Below are positions 28,793 through 38,327 of a stretch of DNA of 64,000 nucleotides, one piece after another (within the stretch, counting starts at the first letter, position 1; each line of letters begins with the position of its first letter). Under the pieces are notes generated by a model that was given only the letters and a program-made list of their open reading frames with translations, had not been told where the DNA came from and searched no databases. Origin of the DNA: Cytophagales bacterium (GTDB lineage: Bacteria > Bacteroidota > Bacteroidia > Cytophagales > Bernardetiaceae); the NCBI GenBank assembly GCA_013299045.1, contig JAAFJX010000002.1, forward strand, positions 124,001 through 188,000, written 5' to 3'. Position numbers and translations under genes: made by a program.

Positions 28793-28957
28793 GGCTTCAA
28801 ACGAAGTTTGGCTCGCTAGGTTTAAAATTATGCAGCAAATGGTCTTTTGAGCCGCTTTGGTTTTTAAGATTGCAAAGGTCTGTAATTCACTACACAATAG
28901 CAAATTATAAGACCTTTTTTAATGATTGTACCTAAAAAAAATACCACAAACAGCCAA

Positions 28958-30079
28958 CTACCGCCCAATAAATGCGTTGATTTTTATCCATAAGTCGTTG
29001 TGATAGATAATTGGTACGCTAGAAGCTCCGCTTGGATTATCGCCCATTCTAACCACAATCATATTCAAAGAAGGTATCACATCTAACATTTGGCCGTTTT
29101 TACCGAGTGCACAAAAGGCATCGGCTGGTGCATTCGTAGCCAAGCTGCTTTTAAATACGACCTGAGTGCCAGGCGACATAAGCGAGGCCTTACCATTCAG
29201 CCACCATAAATAACCATAAGAAAGATTTAGATTCTGAGAAGTGTTTATCATGTCGGTATAAAACTTACTGTCGGCCATAACTGTTTTATCTTCCCATTTG
29301 CCTTTGTTCAGCATGAGCAAACCAAAACGTGCCATGGAGCGTGGAGTGCTGTAATAGATATGATTGTAGCCGCTGTAGTTCCAAAAACCGTCCATGCCAA
29401 TGATGTTTTTGAGCCGAGAGTTGAAGTAATCATCAAAGTTCATTTTGGTAGCTTTGCTGATTACTTGGTCTAACATAGTGTAAGGCGCATTGTGGTAAGA
29501 CCAACGTTTGCCTGGCTCTGCCAAAAAATTAAGGCATTCGGGCATGGTGCAGTCCAAATCTTTGCTGTCATCTAAGCCTGTTGTCATAGTCAAATGATGT
29601 TTGATGGTAATATTTCCTTCCTGCGTTTTGCTTAAAGAAGACCAGCCTTCGCCCAAATATTTTTGGCTGGATTCTTCTATACTCAAAAATTTTTCCTCTT
29701 GTGCTTTGCCTATCAAAAAAGAGGTAAGTGTTTTGCCAGCTGATGCCCAATACCAAAAACTACTAACCGTAAAGGGTTTAGTGCCTAATATCTCTTTGCC
29801 AAAATACGCTTCATGGGCTATTTTGCCATCTTTGAGAATGATGAAGGCGCGAGTCCCGCCTGCTTCCAAAAAAGCGTTGAGGTCTGTAAGCGCCGCTTTA
29901 TTGTAGTTAAGACTATCGATGTTGGCCTTATCCCATTCTGCACCGCTCAGAGGCGGAAAATACGGCTTGGGGTTTAGAATAGGCTCTTCGGGCGTAGAGG
30001 CCGAGTCTTTACAGCCCATTAAGATAGCCAGACAAGCGATAGACCAAAAGAGTAGATGTGCATGAATACGTAGTTGCAT
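28958..30079 (-). CDS. Serine hydrolase lipoprotein (class C beta-lactamase fold)
   Basis: The protein has 373 residues with a lipoprotein signal peptide ending LMGC (Cys23). The active-site SxxK is in WASAGKTLTS and the YxN tyrosine motif in YHNAPYTMLDQ. The third motif is near FCALGKNGQML, where the usual HxG is replaced by a different Gly segment. Other landmarks are HLTMTTGLDD and YGYLWWLNG, common to the beta-lactamase-related esterase/peptidase family. The likely role is envelope-bound hydrolase; resistance to beta-lactams should not be assumed. Confidence 0.88.
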   Translation of the reverse strand: MQLRIHAHLLFWSIACLAILMGCKDSASTPEEPILNPKPYFPPLSGAEWDKANIDSLNYNKAALTDLNAFLEAGGTRAFIILKDGKIAHEAYFGKEILGTKPFTVSSFWYWASAGKTLTSFLIGKAQEEKFLSIEESSQKYLGEGWSSLSKTQEGNITIKHHLTMTTGLDDSKDLDCTMPECLNFLAEPGKRWSYHNAPYTMLDQVISKATKMNFDDYFNSRLKNIIGMDGFWNYSGYNHIYYSTPRSMARFGLLMLNKGKWEDKTVMADSKFYTDMINTSQNLNLSYGYLWWLNGKASLMSPGTQVVFKSSLATNAPADAFCALGKNGQMLDVIPSLNMIVVRMGDNPSGASSVPIIYHNDLWIKINAFIGR

Positions 30080-30258
30080 AAAATTTTGTTTGAAGTGCGT
30101 TTATTAGATACATTTTTTTTACTTGGGTTTAAATTTACTCTTCCTTCTGGTGTTGTTGTGTGAGATATAGAAGCTATCATAATACCCAAACTCTGAAAAA
30201 ATAGATGCCATATAGATATTGAAAATACTTTTGTTTATATCAACACACACCTTAAATG

Positions 30259-30365
30259 CTCGTCCCTTAAAAAAAATATATATAGTAGCCCCTTAGAATG
30301 TATCTAAAGTATTTTTTATCAGGGAATTAAACAAGAATTTCATCTTCAATTTTGCAGACTCTTAG
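30259..30365 (+). repeat. Decayed left end of the MITE-like element
   Basis: CTCGTCCCTTAAAA at about 30259 and, 30 bases on, TAGTAGCCCCTTAGAATGTA, then TATCTAAAGTATTTTTTATC, AATTAAACAAGAATTTCATC and CTCTTAG. These match the left 75 bases of copies A-C, with the outermost end apparently present twice. No right end is found, so it is a remnant. It occupies most of the useful sequence in the 416-base gap before the helicase gene; nothing else is recognised there. Confidence 0.7.
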
Positions 30366-30495
30366 TGCAAACGTTGAATACATCATACTATTTTCAAAAA
30401 AAACATAGCCAAATCAAAATTAAACGTACTTTTGTCTGGCTGTCCTTGTGGCATTCGTTTGAGCTTTCTTATCACCCCCCAAAATCGTCTGTAAC

Positions 30496-33400
30496 GTGCA
30501 AAAAGTGCTGCGCCTCTACCAAAAACGCCTCACCAATCTTTCCGCGAATAACCGCTCTCTGCTGCTTTTGCGCTTGCTTGCAGGCCAGTATGTGGACATA
30601 CACGAGGCTGATTTTTTACTCAAAAACTCCTCTTTTTACATCATTAAGCAGCTTTTGGCTCAAGTCAGTAAAATTCCGCTCTGTGCCGAATTGGATAGCC
30701 GCCACAAGCCTTCAAATCTTTTTAGCCAAAAGTTAAAACACCTCCACCGAACGGATTTACACGTTGCCGAAGAGTGCGGTGCGCAGGATATGCACTTGGG
30801 CTTTCCTTTTGTTGAGGGCAAACTATTGGACGATACGCCTATTCGCTGCCCGCTTTTGCTCTTTCCTGTCCAGCTCCAGAAGCAAGAAAATATGTGGTTT
30901 TTGAAGCCCAGAGCCGACCAGCCTCTTACTTTCAACAAAGACTTTCTGCTCGCCTACGCTCATTTTAATAAAGTAAAAATTAGCGAGGAGCTTCAGGATA
31001 CTGATTTTGAAGAACTCAGCAAAGATAGCATCAAGTTCCTGACCGAACTCTACCAGTTGCTCACAAACAGCACCCTAGAGCTAGATTTCAACCCCGAAAC
31101 TTTTACCGAGCGCTTGGAGTCTTTTTTGCCACACTCACGCGCAGCTTGGCAACAAAGCCAACAACAAGGCCGCCTAAAACTTGTTCCTCAGGCTGTTTTA
31201 GGGCTTTTTCCACAGGCTGGCTCCTATCTGTCCCCCGATTACGATTTTCTCCTCCAGCACACCGAAAGCCCAGATATTGCCCAATTTTTTGCGCATTTGC
31301 GGCAGGAGCCTCAGCCCGTGCGCGAAGAGCAGATTCACGGTATTTTTGCTCAAGATGCGTCCCAAGAGGCTGTTATGCGGGCAGTACGCGGAGGTGCGTC
31401 CGTGGTGGTACAGGGGCCTCCCGGCACTGGCAAATCTCAAGTGATTAGTAACCTCATAGCTGATGCCCTCGCACGTAATCAGCGCGTGCTGGTGGTATGC
31501 CAAAAAAAGGCTGCCCTTGATGTAGTTTTTGAGCGCCTCAAAAGCAAGGGCCTTGAGCGCTTCATGGCTTTAGTACACGACTTTAGGCATGACCGCAAAG
31601 ATGTATTGGCCAAAATTGTAACGCAAATTGATGCCCTAGACGACTACACCCAAGAAAATAACGCCCTGGACACCGTTTTTCTGGAGCGCGAATACAAGCA
31701 AGCCTGCCGCACCATAGACAGACTTTCCGAAGACCTCGAAGCATTCAAAAAAGCACTTTTTGACAACAAAGCCTGCGGTTTAGCACCCAAAGACCTTTAT
31801 CTCACTTCCGAGCAACAAACAGCACATATTTCACTCGATGCGCACTTCAAAAAATTTCATTTTGCGTCTTATAATAATTTTTTGCAGACGCTAAAGCGCT
31901 TTGTGCAATATGCTCAAAAGTTGGATTTAGAGGGTTATTTGTGGCGAAACAGAAAAAGTTTTGCCAACTACCAACTAGCTGATTGGCCTAATATCTTGAG
32001 CACTCTAGCCGATGTCCCGTCTTTCAAAAAGCGTATTTCTGAAAGTATAGGCACACTTTTGGGCTTACACGCATTGCCCTATCCCAACTGCGAGGCGCTC
32101 TGGCTTTTGCAGCCCGAAGCTGAAACTTTGCGCACTTACATACAAGATGAACGCACTTTTGCGTTTCTGAAAACTGCTTTTCCCTACGAATCTGCCCAAA
32201 TTACTTGGCTGGAGGAAAAGGAGAAGGCCATTACTGAAGGCTTGGCAGGCGTAGGGCCAGAAGTTCATTTGGCTTTACCAGACCTCAACGCCGTAGAAGA
32301 AGCCGTAAAAGCCTATAAATCTGCTCAAAGCCAAACTTTTAGCCGTTTGTATTGGCAACTGTTTTCGCCCACACAAAAGAAATTGGTAGAAGAAAGCCTG
32401 CTCCGAAACAATTTGACAGCCACCACCGAATCTTTTGATATACTCCTCTTAATGATTCAAAACCGTCGCACACTTGAGCGCGAAGTGCAAGAGTTGCGCC
32501 AAGCGGAATGGCTGACGGACGTGCCGCACGATTTGCGCAAAGACCTCTTTGTTACATGGTTTCAAAAGTATAAAACAGCCCTGCAAGCCAAGTTTTTGCT
32601 TCAGAAGCTCCTCAAATTAGTGCCTACTGACCTCAACATTCCAGACCGTTTGCACAAACCGTTTTTAGAACTAATAGACAAGCTCTATGCGCATTTGGCA
32701 GAACTGCCCCAAAAGCATCTGGCATGGAAAAATTGGTTGTTGGAATCACAAATTCGGGCTATTTTGAATGACACCCACAAAGTTGAAGAGCTAAGTGCAG
32801 TGCTCCAAAAAGATTTTGATTTGCTCTGCGAGTTTGACCGCCTCAAAGCTCAAATACCAGGCTTTGAGTTAGAAGTCATAACTTTGCTTAACAAGCACTT
32901 GGGTCTGTATGATGCCGATAAAATGTGCGCCCTTTTTGACAATAGCCTGCGCTTGGCCTGGTTGAATGAACTGGAACTGCAAAACCCTGTTTTAAGGACA
33001 GTTTCTGCTCTGCAACACAGCCAAGATGTGGAGCAGCTAGACGCTTCAACGACTCAAAAGCACCAACTGAACACGCAATATATGCTGCTGAAGGCCAAAG
33101 AAAGAACTTACAGGAACGTACAGTACAACCGCCAAAAAAACCGCAGCACTTATAAAGACTTGGAGCATCAAAGCAAAAAAAAACGTGGAGTATGGCCTTT
33201 GCGCAAAGTTATCAGCACTTTTCAGTCCGAACTCTTTGACTTGATTCCTTGCTGGTTGGCCTCTCCAGAGTCCAGCTCTGCCCTTTTTGATATGACCACC
33301 CACTTTGACTTGGTCATTTTTGATGAGGCTTCACAATGCTTTGCAGAACGCGGTATTCCCGCAATTTTCAGAGCCAAGCAAGTGGTTATTGCGGGTGATG

Positions 33401-34485
33401 ACAAGCAACTGCGTCCTTCAGACCTCTATACGCACCGGTGGGACGATAGCGAAGCCCTCGAAGAGGCCAGCGTCAGCGAACAAACTGTTCTCGAAGTAGA
33501 GTCCCTTCTAGACTTAGGCAAGCAATTTTTACCGGAATACACGCTGCTGGGGCACTATCGCAGCAAGGCCACCGCCCTCATTGCTTTTTCTAATGCGCAT
33601 TTTTATCAGAATAGACTCAGGGTTATTCCGCATATCAGCACACTTGAGCCACAACAGGCTGCCATTCGCTACATCAAGGTAGAAGGCACAAGCCACAAAA
33701 GCGAAAACCAAGAAGAGGCGATGGAGGTGCTGAGGCTAGTTAAATCCTTGATTTATAGCGGCAAAAAAGATATTGGCATTATTACTTTTAACTATAAGCA
33801 GCAAGAATTGATTGCAGACTTACTAGACCTGACCGAAATGGCACTGCCCCCTCAGCTTTTTGTCAAAAACATAGAAAACGTACAAGGAGATGAGCGCGAC
33901 ATCATTATTTTTTCGGTGGGTTATGCGCCAACTGAAAAAGGCCGTTTTGAGGCTAAATTTGGCTCATTAAACCTTGAAGGCGGCGAAAATAGACTGAACG
34001 TGGCCATATCCAGAGCCAAAGAACAAATCTACGTAGTGAGCAGCATTTGGCCACATGAGTTGCAAGTAGAACAAACGCTTAACCATGGCCCCAAGCTCTT
34101 GAAAGCCTATTTACAGTACGCCCATGCGGTGTCGGAAGGGGAGCGCAACTTTGGAGCACCCAGCAATAACAATCAACCCAGCACGAGTCTGTTTTTATGG
34201 CAAAAAATTCAGGCTGCCTGGCAAAATAGCCATTTTGAATTACTGCAGCAATGGCCTTTTGCAGACCTCACGCTACAAGCCGAGCAGCAAAAGCCAGTGG
34301 GCTTGATTCTGACGGACGATGCGCTTTACTACAAGAGCTTATCGGCCAAAGATGCACACGTTTATATTCCTGCCTTGCTACGCGAAAAGGGCTGGCCGCT
34401 CCAAGTAGCGCATAGCCGCAATTTTTGGCTGAATGCCCAAGAAGAACTCAATAATCTGAAAGTTTGGGCGAGTTCTTTAAGCTGA
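30496..34485 (+). CDS. Large SF1 (Upf1/Dna2-like) helicase with degenerate Vsr-like C-terminus
   Basis: The protein has 1329 residues; the start is GTG, with no in-frame ATG between it and an upstream stop. The N-terminal region (RLYQKRLTNLSANNRSLLLLR) resembles DUF4011-type helicase proteins. Walker A is GPPGTGKS (Lys313) and motif II is VIFDEAS (Asp943, Glu944), about 630 residues apart, with a long helical insertion between. Late motifs are VQGDERDIIIFSVGYAP and LNVAISRAKEQIYVV. Residues about 1250-1320 align in pattern with the Vsr/MTES_1575 nuclease domain, but the usual GIECDG reads GLILTDD, so a catalytic Glu is missing. The DUF4011-helicase-Vsr layout is that reported for the phage-defence protein Hhe; defence function here is inference. 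Confidence 0.85.
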   Translation: MQKVLRLYQKRLTNLSANNRSLLLLRLLAGQYVDIHEADFLLKNSSFYIIKQLLAQVSKIPLCAELDSRHKPSNLFSQKLKHLHRTDLHVAEECGAQDMHLGFPFVEGKLLDDTPIRCPLLLFPVQLQKQENMWFLKPRADQPLTFNKDFLLAYAHFNKVKISEELQDTDFEELSKDSIKFLTELYQLLTNSTLELDFNPETFTERLESFLPHSRAAWQQSQQQGRLKLVPQAVLGLFPQAGSYLSPDYDFLLQHTESPDIAQFFAHLRQEPQPVREEQIHGIFAQDASQEAVMRAVRGGASVVVQGPPGTGKSQVISNLIADALARNQRVLVVCQKKAALDVVFERLKSKGLERFMALVHDFRHDRKDVLAKIVTQIDALDDYTQENNALDTVFLEREYKQACRTIDRLSEDLEAFKKALFDNKACGLAPKDLYLTSEQQTAHISLDAHFKKFHFASYNNFLQTLKRFVQYAQKLDLEGYLWRNRKSFANYQLADWPNILSTLADVPSFKKRISESIGTLLGLHALPYPNCEALWLLQPEAETLRTYIQDERTFAFLKTAFPYESAQITWLEEKEKAITEGLAGVGPEVHLALPDLNAVEEAVKAYKSAQSQTFSRLYWQLFSPTQKKLVEESLLRNNLTATTESFDILLLMIQNRRTLEREVQELRQAEWLTDVPHDLRKDLFVTWFQKYKTALQAKFLLQKLLKLVPTDLNIPDRLHKPFLELIDKLYAHLAELPQKHLAWKNWLLESQIRAILNDTHKVEELSAVLQKDFDLLCEFDRLKAQIPGFELEVITLLNKHLGLYDADKMCALFDNSLRLAWLNELELQNPVLRTVSALQHSQDVEQLDASTTQKHQLNTQYMLLKAKERTYRNVQYNRQKNRSTYKDLEHQSKKKRGVWPLRKVISTFQSELFDLIPCWLASPESSSALFDMTTHFDLVIFDEASQCFAERGIPAIFRAKQVVIAGDDKQLRPSDLYTHRWDDSEALEEASVSEQTVLEVESLLDLGKQFLPEYTLLGHYRSKATALIAFSNAHFYQNRLRVIPHISTLEPQQAAIRYIKVEGTSHKSENQEEAMEVLRLVKSLIYSGKKDIGIITFNYKQQELIADLLDLTEMALPPQLFVKNIENVQGDERDIIIFSVGYAPTEKGRFEAKFGSLNLEGGENRLNVAISRAKEQIYVVSSIWPHELQVEQTLNHGPKLLKAYLQYAHAVSEGERNFGAPSNNNQPSTSLFLWQKIQAAWQNSHFELLQQWPFADLTLQAEQQKPVGLILTDDALYYKSLSAKDAHVYIPALLREKGWPLQVAHSRNFWLNAQEELNNLKVWASSLS

Positions 34486-34537
34486 GGAGGCGCAGAAGTT
34501 CATGTTTTCGTAAAACGAGATACAAGCCAACCCTTGC

Positions 34538-35425
34538 TTATTGAGAAACAGGAGTAGTAACACGTGTTATCTGATAGAAATACACGTCCTCAAGGTCTGG
34601 CTCGGCTTGCTCAAAACCGTCCTGTGGGTTTTCGGCAGATTGAATGCGTAGCTCTGGCTTACCAGCAATCATTTTTTCAGATAAAATATGGTACTTTTGG
34701 CGATAGTCTACCAGTTCATTCTTCTCTACGCGCTTACGCCAAACTAAGTTTTTGAGGTCGTCAATGGCCTTGAGGGGGTGGCAGTTCAACAGAACTTCGC
34801 CCTTGTTAATGATGGCCATATCCGTACAAAGCTCCTTGACATCGTCCACAATGTGCGTAGAAAGTATGACAACTGTATTTTCGCCAATTTCGCTCAACAA
34901 GTTATGGAAGCGGTTGCGTTCGGCAGGGTCTAAACCAGCAGTAGGTTCATCAACAATAATGAGCTTAGGCTGCGCCAGAAGTGCCTGCGCAATACCAAAA
35001 CGCTGTTTCATTCCGCCCGAATAGCCACCCAAATTCTTTTTGCGGGCATTGTAGAGATTTGTTTTATGCAAAAGCGCCCTAACCAATTCTTGGCGCTCCT
35101 TGCTATTAGTAATGCCTTTGAGCACCGCCAAATGGTCTAATAAGGTTTCGGCATCAACTTTTGGATAAACCCCAAACTCTTGCGGCAGATAGCCAAGCGT
35201 TTTGCGCAATTCGTCCTTTTGCGCACGAATATCTATGTCGCCAAATTGTAGTGAACCACTATCAGGCTCTTGCAGCGTGGCAATGGTTCGCATAAGGCTG
35301 GATTTGCCCGCACCGTTTGGCCCCAAAAGCCCAAACATTCCTTTGGAAATAGTCAGGCTAATGCCTTTGAGTGCTTGTACGCCGTTGGCGTAGGTTTTGG
35401 TTACGTCTTTGAGTATGAGTTGCAT
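34538..35425 (-). CDS. ABC transporter ATP-binding protein (ABC-2 exporter type)
   Basis: The protein has 295 residues with Walker A GPNGAGKSS, Q-loop YLPQEFG, signature GGYSGGMKQR, Walker B LIIVDEPTAGLD and H-loop STHIV. Overall similarity is to the ATPases of ABC-2 type exporters that pump drugs, lipids or metals. No permease gene is next to it on either side, so the partner must be elsewhere. The C-terminal 80 residues after the ATPase core have no recognised motif. It converges with the helicase gene across a 52-base gap without an obvious terminator. Confidence 0.92.
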   Translation of the reverse strand: MQLILKDVTKTYANGVQALKGISLTISKGMFGLLGPNGAGKSSLMRTIATLQEPDSGSLQFGDIDIRAQKDELRKTLGYLPQEFGVYPKVDAETLLDHLAVLKGITNSKERQELVRALLHKTNLYNARKKNLGGYSGGMKQRFGIAQALLAQPKLIIVDEPTAGLDPAERNRFHNLLSEIGENTVVILSTHIVDDVKELCTDMAIINKGEVLLNCHPLKAIDDLKNLVWRKRVEKNELVDYRQKYHILSEKMIAGKPELRIQSAENPQDGFEQAEPDLEDVYFYQITRVTTPVSQ

Positions 35426-35741
35426 AACAACAATTATGTGCGCTTAGGCTAATAAAGATTCAAAGAATGAGTGGTAAGGGGCTACTTAGACGGCAAAGAT
35501 ACAATTTTTTTAGTATCAGGAGCTATCTCCTGAAAAGAAAATAGGCGAAGCGTATTGTTCTCTCAGAAATATCCATTATTTTTTATCTAATTTGGGTTAG
35601 ACGGCCAGGCTCTCCTAAAAAAATCCTCGTAAATCGCTCCATTCATTGAAGCGTTTGTCATATATTTGACGTAATGATTTCAATGGCTGCCGTCAATGCG
35701 TTTGATGGTGGCTTTAACTTACAAAAAACAAGCCTCAGCAA
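35426..35741. other. Divergent gap with two possible -7 boxes
   Basis: On the minus strand, TATCTTTG at 35501-35494 is a possible -7 box for the ABC ATPase. On the plus strand, TATATTTG at 35661-35668 is one for the sigma factor gene. Neither has a well-spaced upstream TTTG. Nothing else was seen in these 316 bases. Confidence 0.35.
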
Positions 35742-36323
35742 GTGCCTAGTGCGCCCTCGGACATAGAAAAAGAGCTTGTGGCAGCCTGTTTGCGCCAAGA
35801 GCCGAAAGCCCAAGAAATGCTTTACAGGCAGTTCTATGGCTACGCCATGTCCGTTGCTATGCGCTACACTCGCCACCGCGAAGATGCCAAGGACGTGCTG
35901 AACGAAGGTTTTTTTAAAGTATTTGAGAACTTAAACCAATTTGACAAAAGCAAATCTCTGAAAGCATGGATTGCGCGAATCATTACCAATCAGTCCATAG
36001 ATTTTTATAGAAGCAACCTCAAAAATAGCATGGTGAGCCACCCCGAACACCTAGAAAATATGGACGTGGCGCACAACCAAAGTCCAGCAGACAAACTCTA
36101 TGCCCAAGATATTTTTGAGGCTGTCCAGAAGCTGCCCGACGCACAAAGACTCGTCTTTAACCTTTATGAGGTGGACGGTCTTTCGCACGAAGAGGTAGGA
36201 GAACATCTGGGTATCAGCGTCAGTACCTCAAGAGCCACTCTGCACCGCGCCAAACAAAGACTAAAACTTTTACTCCAATACGCCACAAGTGAAGCCAAAA
36301 AGGAACATGAATCTAAATCCTGA
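35742..36323 (+). CDS. ECF RNA polymerase sigma factor (sigma-70 family)
   Basis: The protein has 193 residues from a GTG start; the frame closes upstream without an ATG. Region 2 is LYRQFYGYAMSVAMRYTRHR with the EDAKDVLNEGFFKVFENL segment that binds core polymerase and the -10 region. Region 4 is LPDAQRLVFNLYEVDGLSHEE followed by the helix-turn-helix VGEHLGISVSTSRATLHRAK. ECF factors are normally held by an anti-sigma encoded next door; here the next gene overlaps by 17 bases and has one membrane span, fitting that role. Confidence 0.93.
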   Translation: MPSAPSDIEKELVAACLRQEPKAQEMLYRQFYGYAMSVAMRYTRHREDAKDVLNEGFFKVFENLNQFDKSKSLKAWIARIITNQSIDFYRSNLKNSMVSHPEHLENMDVAHNQSPADKLYAQDIFEAVQKLPDAQRLVFNLYEVDGLSHEEVGEHLGISVSTSRATLHRAKQRLKLLLQYATSEAKKEHESKS

Positions 36324-37581
36324 AGACAAATTTTTCAAAGAAATCAAGCACACACTACGCAGCCACGAGTTTGACTATGAACCAACCCATTGGACGGAAC
36401 TCTCTGCACGCCTCAGCCAAAAGCCTGCCAATAGGCTTGGGGGAGCGCTTTTTTATAACTTTATAGGCGTTTGTATGGCTTCTCTTATTGTGTGGGCATT
36501 CTGGCAGCAAAACACACCGGCAGAAGTACAATCTTTGGTGAAGCAAGAGGTTTTAGAGCAAAAGGCTCAGTCTCATCAATCGCCAACTGCCAGCATAGCT
36601 GAGACGATGCAAAATATTTTGCAAAATGCGGCTAAAACGCAGCTAAAATGCAAAACGCCAAGGGCTTCTACACGTACTGATGCGCCTATATTGGCGCAAG
36701 CCAATCAAACGAAAGTAAACAGTCCTATAACTTCATTCGGTAGCACAATAACTGCTAAAGACAGGCCAAAAGATGAAAAAATGGGTGTTATTCTGAAAAA
36801 TGAGTTTTTGGTCAATAAAAAAGACGCAGTGATAAGCAACGCTAACAAAAATATACTTGTTAATCGCTTAAAAGACGATAATCCTCCAGGAATGATTCTT
36901 TTAGAGTCTATGTCTTTTTTGCCGCTAGCTACCAAACCTGTTTCGGAAAAACTAAGAGCCTTGCCAACCCACGAGCCTCATAACAACACTAAAAAACAGG
37001 CTAAAAAACTCGGAATAGGGCTTTTTACAGAAACAGCATTGACACAAAATACATTGCCTAAATATTATTTGCAGCCCTCCTATAACGTCCAACTGGGTGC
37101 TGGCGCGGGTGCAAACTTGCAATACAGCCTCTGGGTATTCAGCCCTAAGTCTGACCTCAAAGCAAACTTTGGCTTGACCTACTCCTACACACGCACCAAA
37201 CACGAAGCGCTTTATGTGCCCCGAAAGATTGTAAGGCGTACTGAACTGAATGCGCATTGGCTAAAAATCCCTCTGGGTATTTCATGGAGTTATGGTCATT
37301 TTGGTATAGGTAGCAGTGCTGCCTATCAACTGCCTATTGCACAGTCGGGCAATTACTGGTCTGCTTCGGCCCTTAGCGAAGGCGGAGAGGTATTTCTGAA
37401 CCGTCAAATGGCTTTTGACAAAGGCTTTTGGTCTATTGAGGGGCTGGCTTCTTACCAAATAAGCTCAAAATGGGCCTTGCAGGTTTATTACGACCTTGCC
37501 CTCAATGATGCAGAAATAGATGCAGCTACTTACTGGCGTATCAACAATACAGGACTTCGTTTGCTGTATCAGGTGCGCTAA
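36307..37581 (+). CDS. Membrane protein with anti-sigma-like N-terminus and beta-barrel-like C-terminus
   Basis: The protein has 424 residues. I choose the ATG at 36307 over the GTG at 36289. The start overlaps the sigma-factor gene, implying translational coupling. Residues 1-46 are cytoplasmic and contain YEPTHWTELSARL, as in Bacteroidota ECF partner proteins. One membrane span follows (47-66). A low-complexity linker of about 180 residues then leads to a C-terminal section (about 245-424) of alternating strands with aromatic ends (NLQYSLWVFSP, NFGLTYSYTRTKH, WLKIPLGISWSYG, YQVR end) like an outer-membrane barrel. Anti-sigma function is inferred from position and topology; no zinc motif is present. 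Confidence 0.75.
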   Translation: MNLNPEDKFFKEIKHTLRSHEFDYEPTHWTELSARLSQKPANRLGGALFYNFIGVCMASLIVWAFWQQNTPAEVQSLVKQEVLEQKAQSHQSPTASIAETMQNILQNAAKTQLKCKTPRASTRTDAPILAQANQTKVNSPITSFGSTITAKDRPKDEKMGVILKNEFLVNKKDAVISNANKNILVNRLKDDNPPGMILLESMSFLPLATKPVSEKLRALPTHEPHNNTKKQAKKLGIGLFTETALTQNTLPKYYLQPSYNVQLGAGAGANLQYSLWVFSPKSDLKANFGLTYSYTRTKHEALYVPRKIVRRTELNAHWLKIPLGISWSYGHFGIGSSAAYQLPIAQSGNYWSASALSEGGEVFLNRQMAFDKGFWSIEGLASYQISSKWALQVYYDLALNDAEIDAATYWRINNTGLRLLYQVR

Positions 37582-37832
37582 AATGTAAAAATTTAGACTG
37601 CAAAATGCCCACAAGCAGAGCATCCTACAATCGCTTTGGCTTTCTCTTATCGTTCTATCTTTTGAACACATGGTGAACTCAACCAATAAATATAATGCGT
37701 AAAAATATCTGATAACAGTTGAAAAGTTTGTAATCTTTTTGGTACTTGTATCGTCTTCTGAGTACAGAATGTTTGATAACCTCTGCCAACTAGTTTTCTT
37801 TAAACACTATGTACACCCCAAAAGACTCAAAT

Positions 37833-38241
37833 ATGAAACAACTTTCTTTACTGATGATTTTAGCGCTTTTAATAGGACTAACGGCCTGCCAAGACGAGGC
37901 AACAAGAAAGCGCACTCTCTACGGGCAATGCCCTCATTAACTTTGTCAATAAGACTGGCTATGAAATGGAAAACATTACAGCAGACGGAAAGGTGATTGG
38001 AAATATCCCTAGAAATGGTCAGAGTGGTTAGGTGGGATTTCAAAGATTTGTTACCGACTCAGGTTATCCTCATTGCAACTTTAAGGGCAAACACCAAGGG
38101 ACTGATTTACTTAGCATCTCTGTATTTAATTGGTGTGGAACTGAGCGAAGATACATACAGCATGGCAGCTACACCATAGAAGTTACAGTTACCCCAGAGT
38201 ATGAAGGCAAAAAGTACTTTCATCTTACCTTCATAAAATAA
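37833..38241 (+). pseudogene. Broken small lipoprotein gene
   Basis: An ATG at 37833 opens a lipoprotein signal peptide (MKQLSLLMILALLIGLTAC, lipobox LTAC). The frame then runs into a stop after about 35 codons. The +1 frame carries on with coherent sequence (from about 37910: STGNALINFVNKTGYEME, then KVIGNIPRNGQSG), is cut by an in-frame TAG at 38029-38031, and continues (VGFQRFVTDSGYPHCNFKG to the end TVTPEYEGKKYFHLTFIK). One frameshift plus one nonsense codon therefore separate three pieces of what was one lipoprotein of about 135 residues. Sequencing error could explain one lesion, hardly both. The 251 bases before it are empty. Confidence 0.75.
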
Positions 38242-38256
38242 ATCCAGATTACCCAC

Positions 38257-38307
38257 AAAAAAAAAAGCCCTAAAAGTTCGTCTATAAACTCTTAGGGCTT
38301 TTTTTTA
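38257..38307. terminator. Bidirectional terminator
   Basis: AAAAAAAAGCCCTAA and TTAGGGCTTTTTTTT arms with an 18-base loop. It serves the convergent broken lipoprotein gene and amino acid permease. Confidence 0.88.
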
Positions 38308-38327
38308 AATTGATAGTCGTTCAAATC

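Noticed and set aside
28793-28903. N-terminal extension of EngB
   Set aside because: EngB homologues start near the MKITQAKH segment; the extension looks non-coding.
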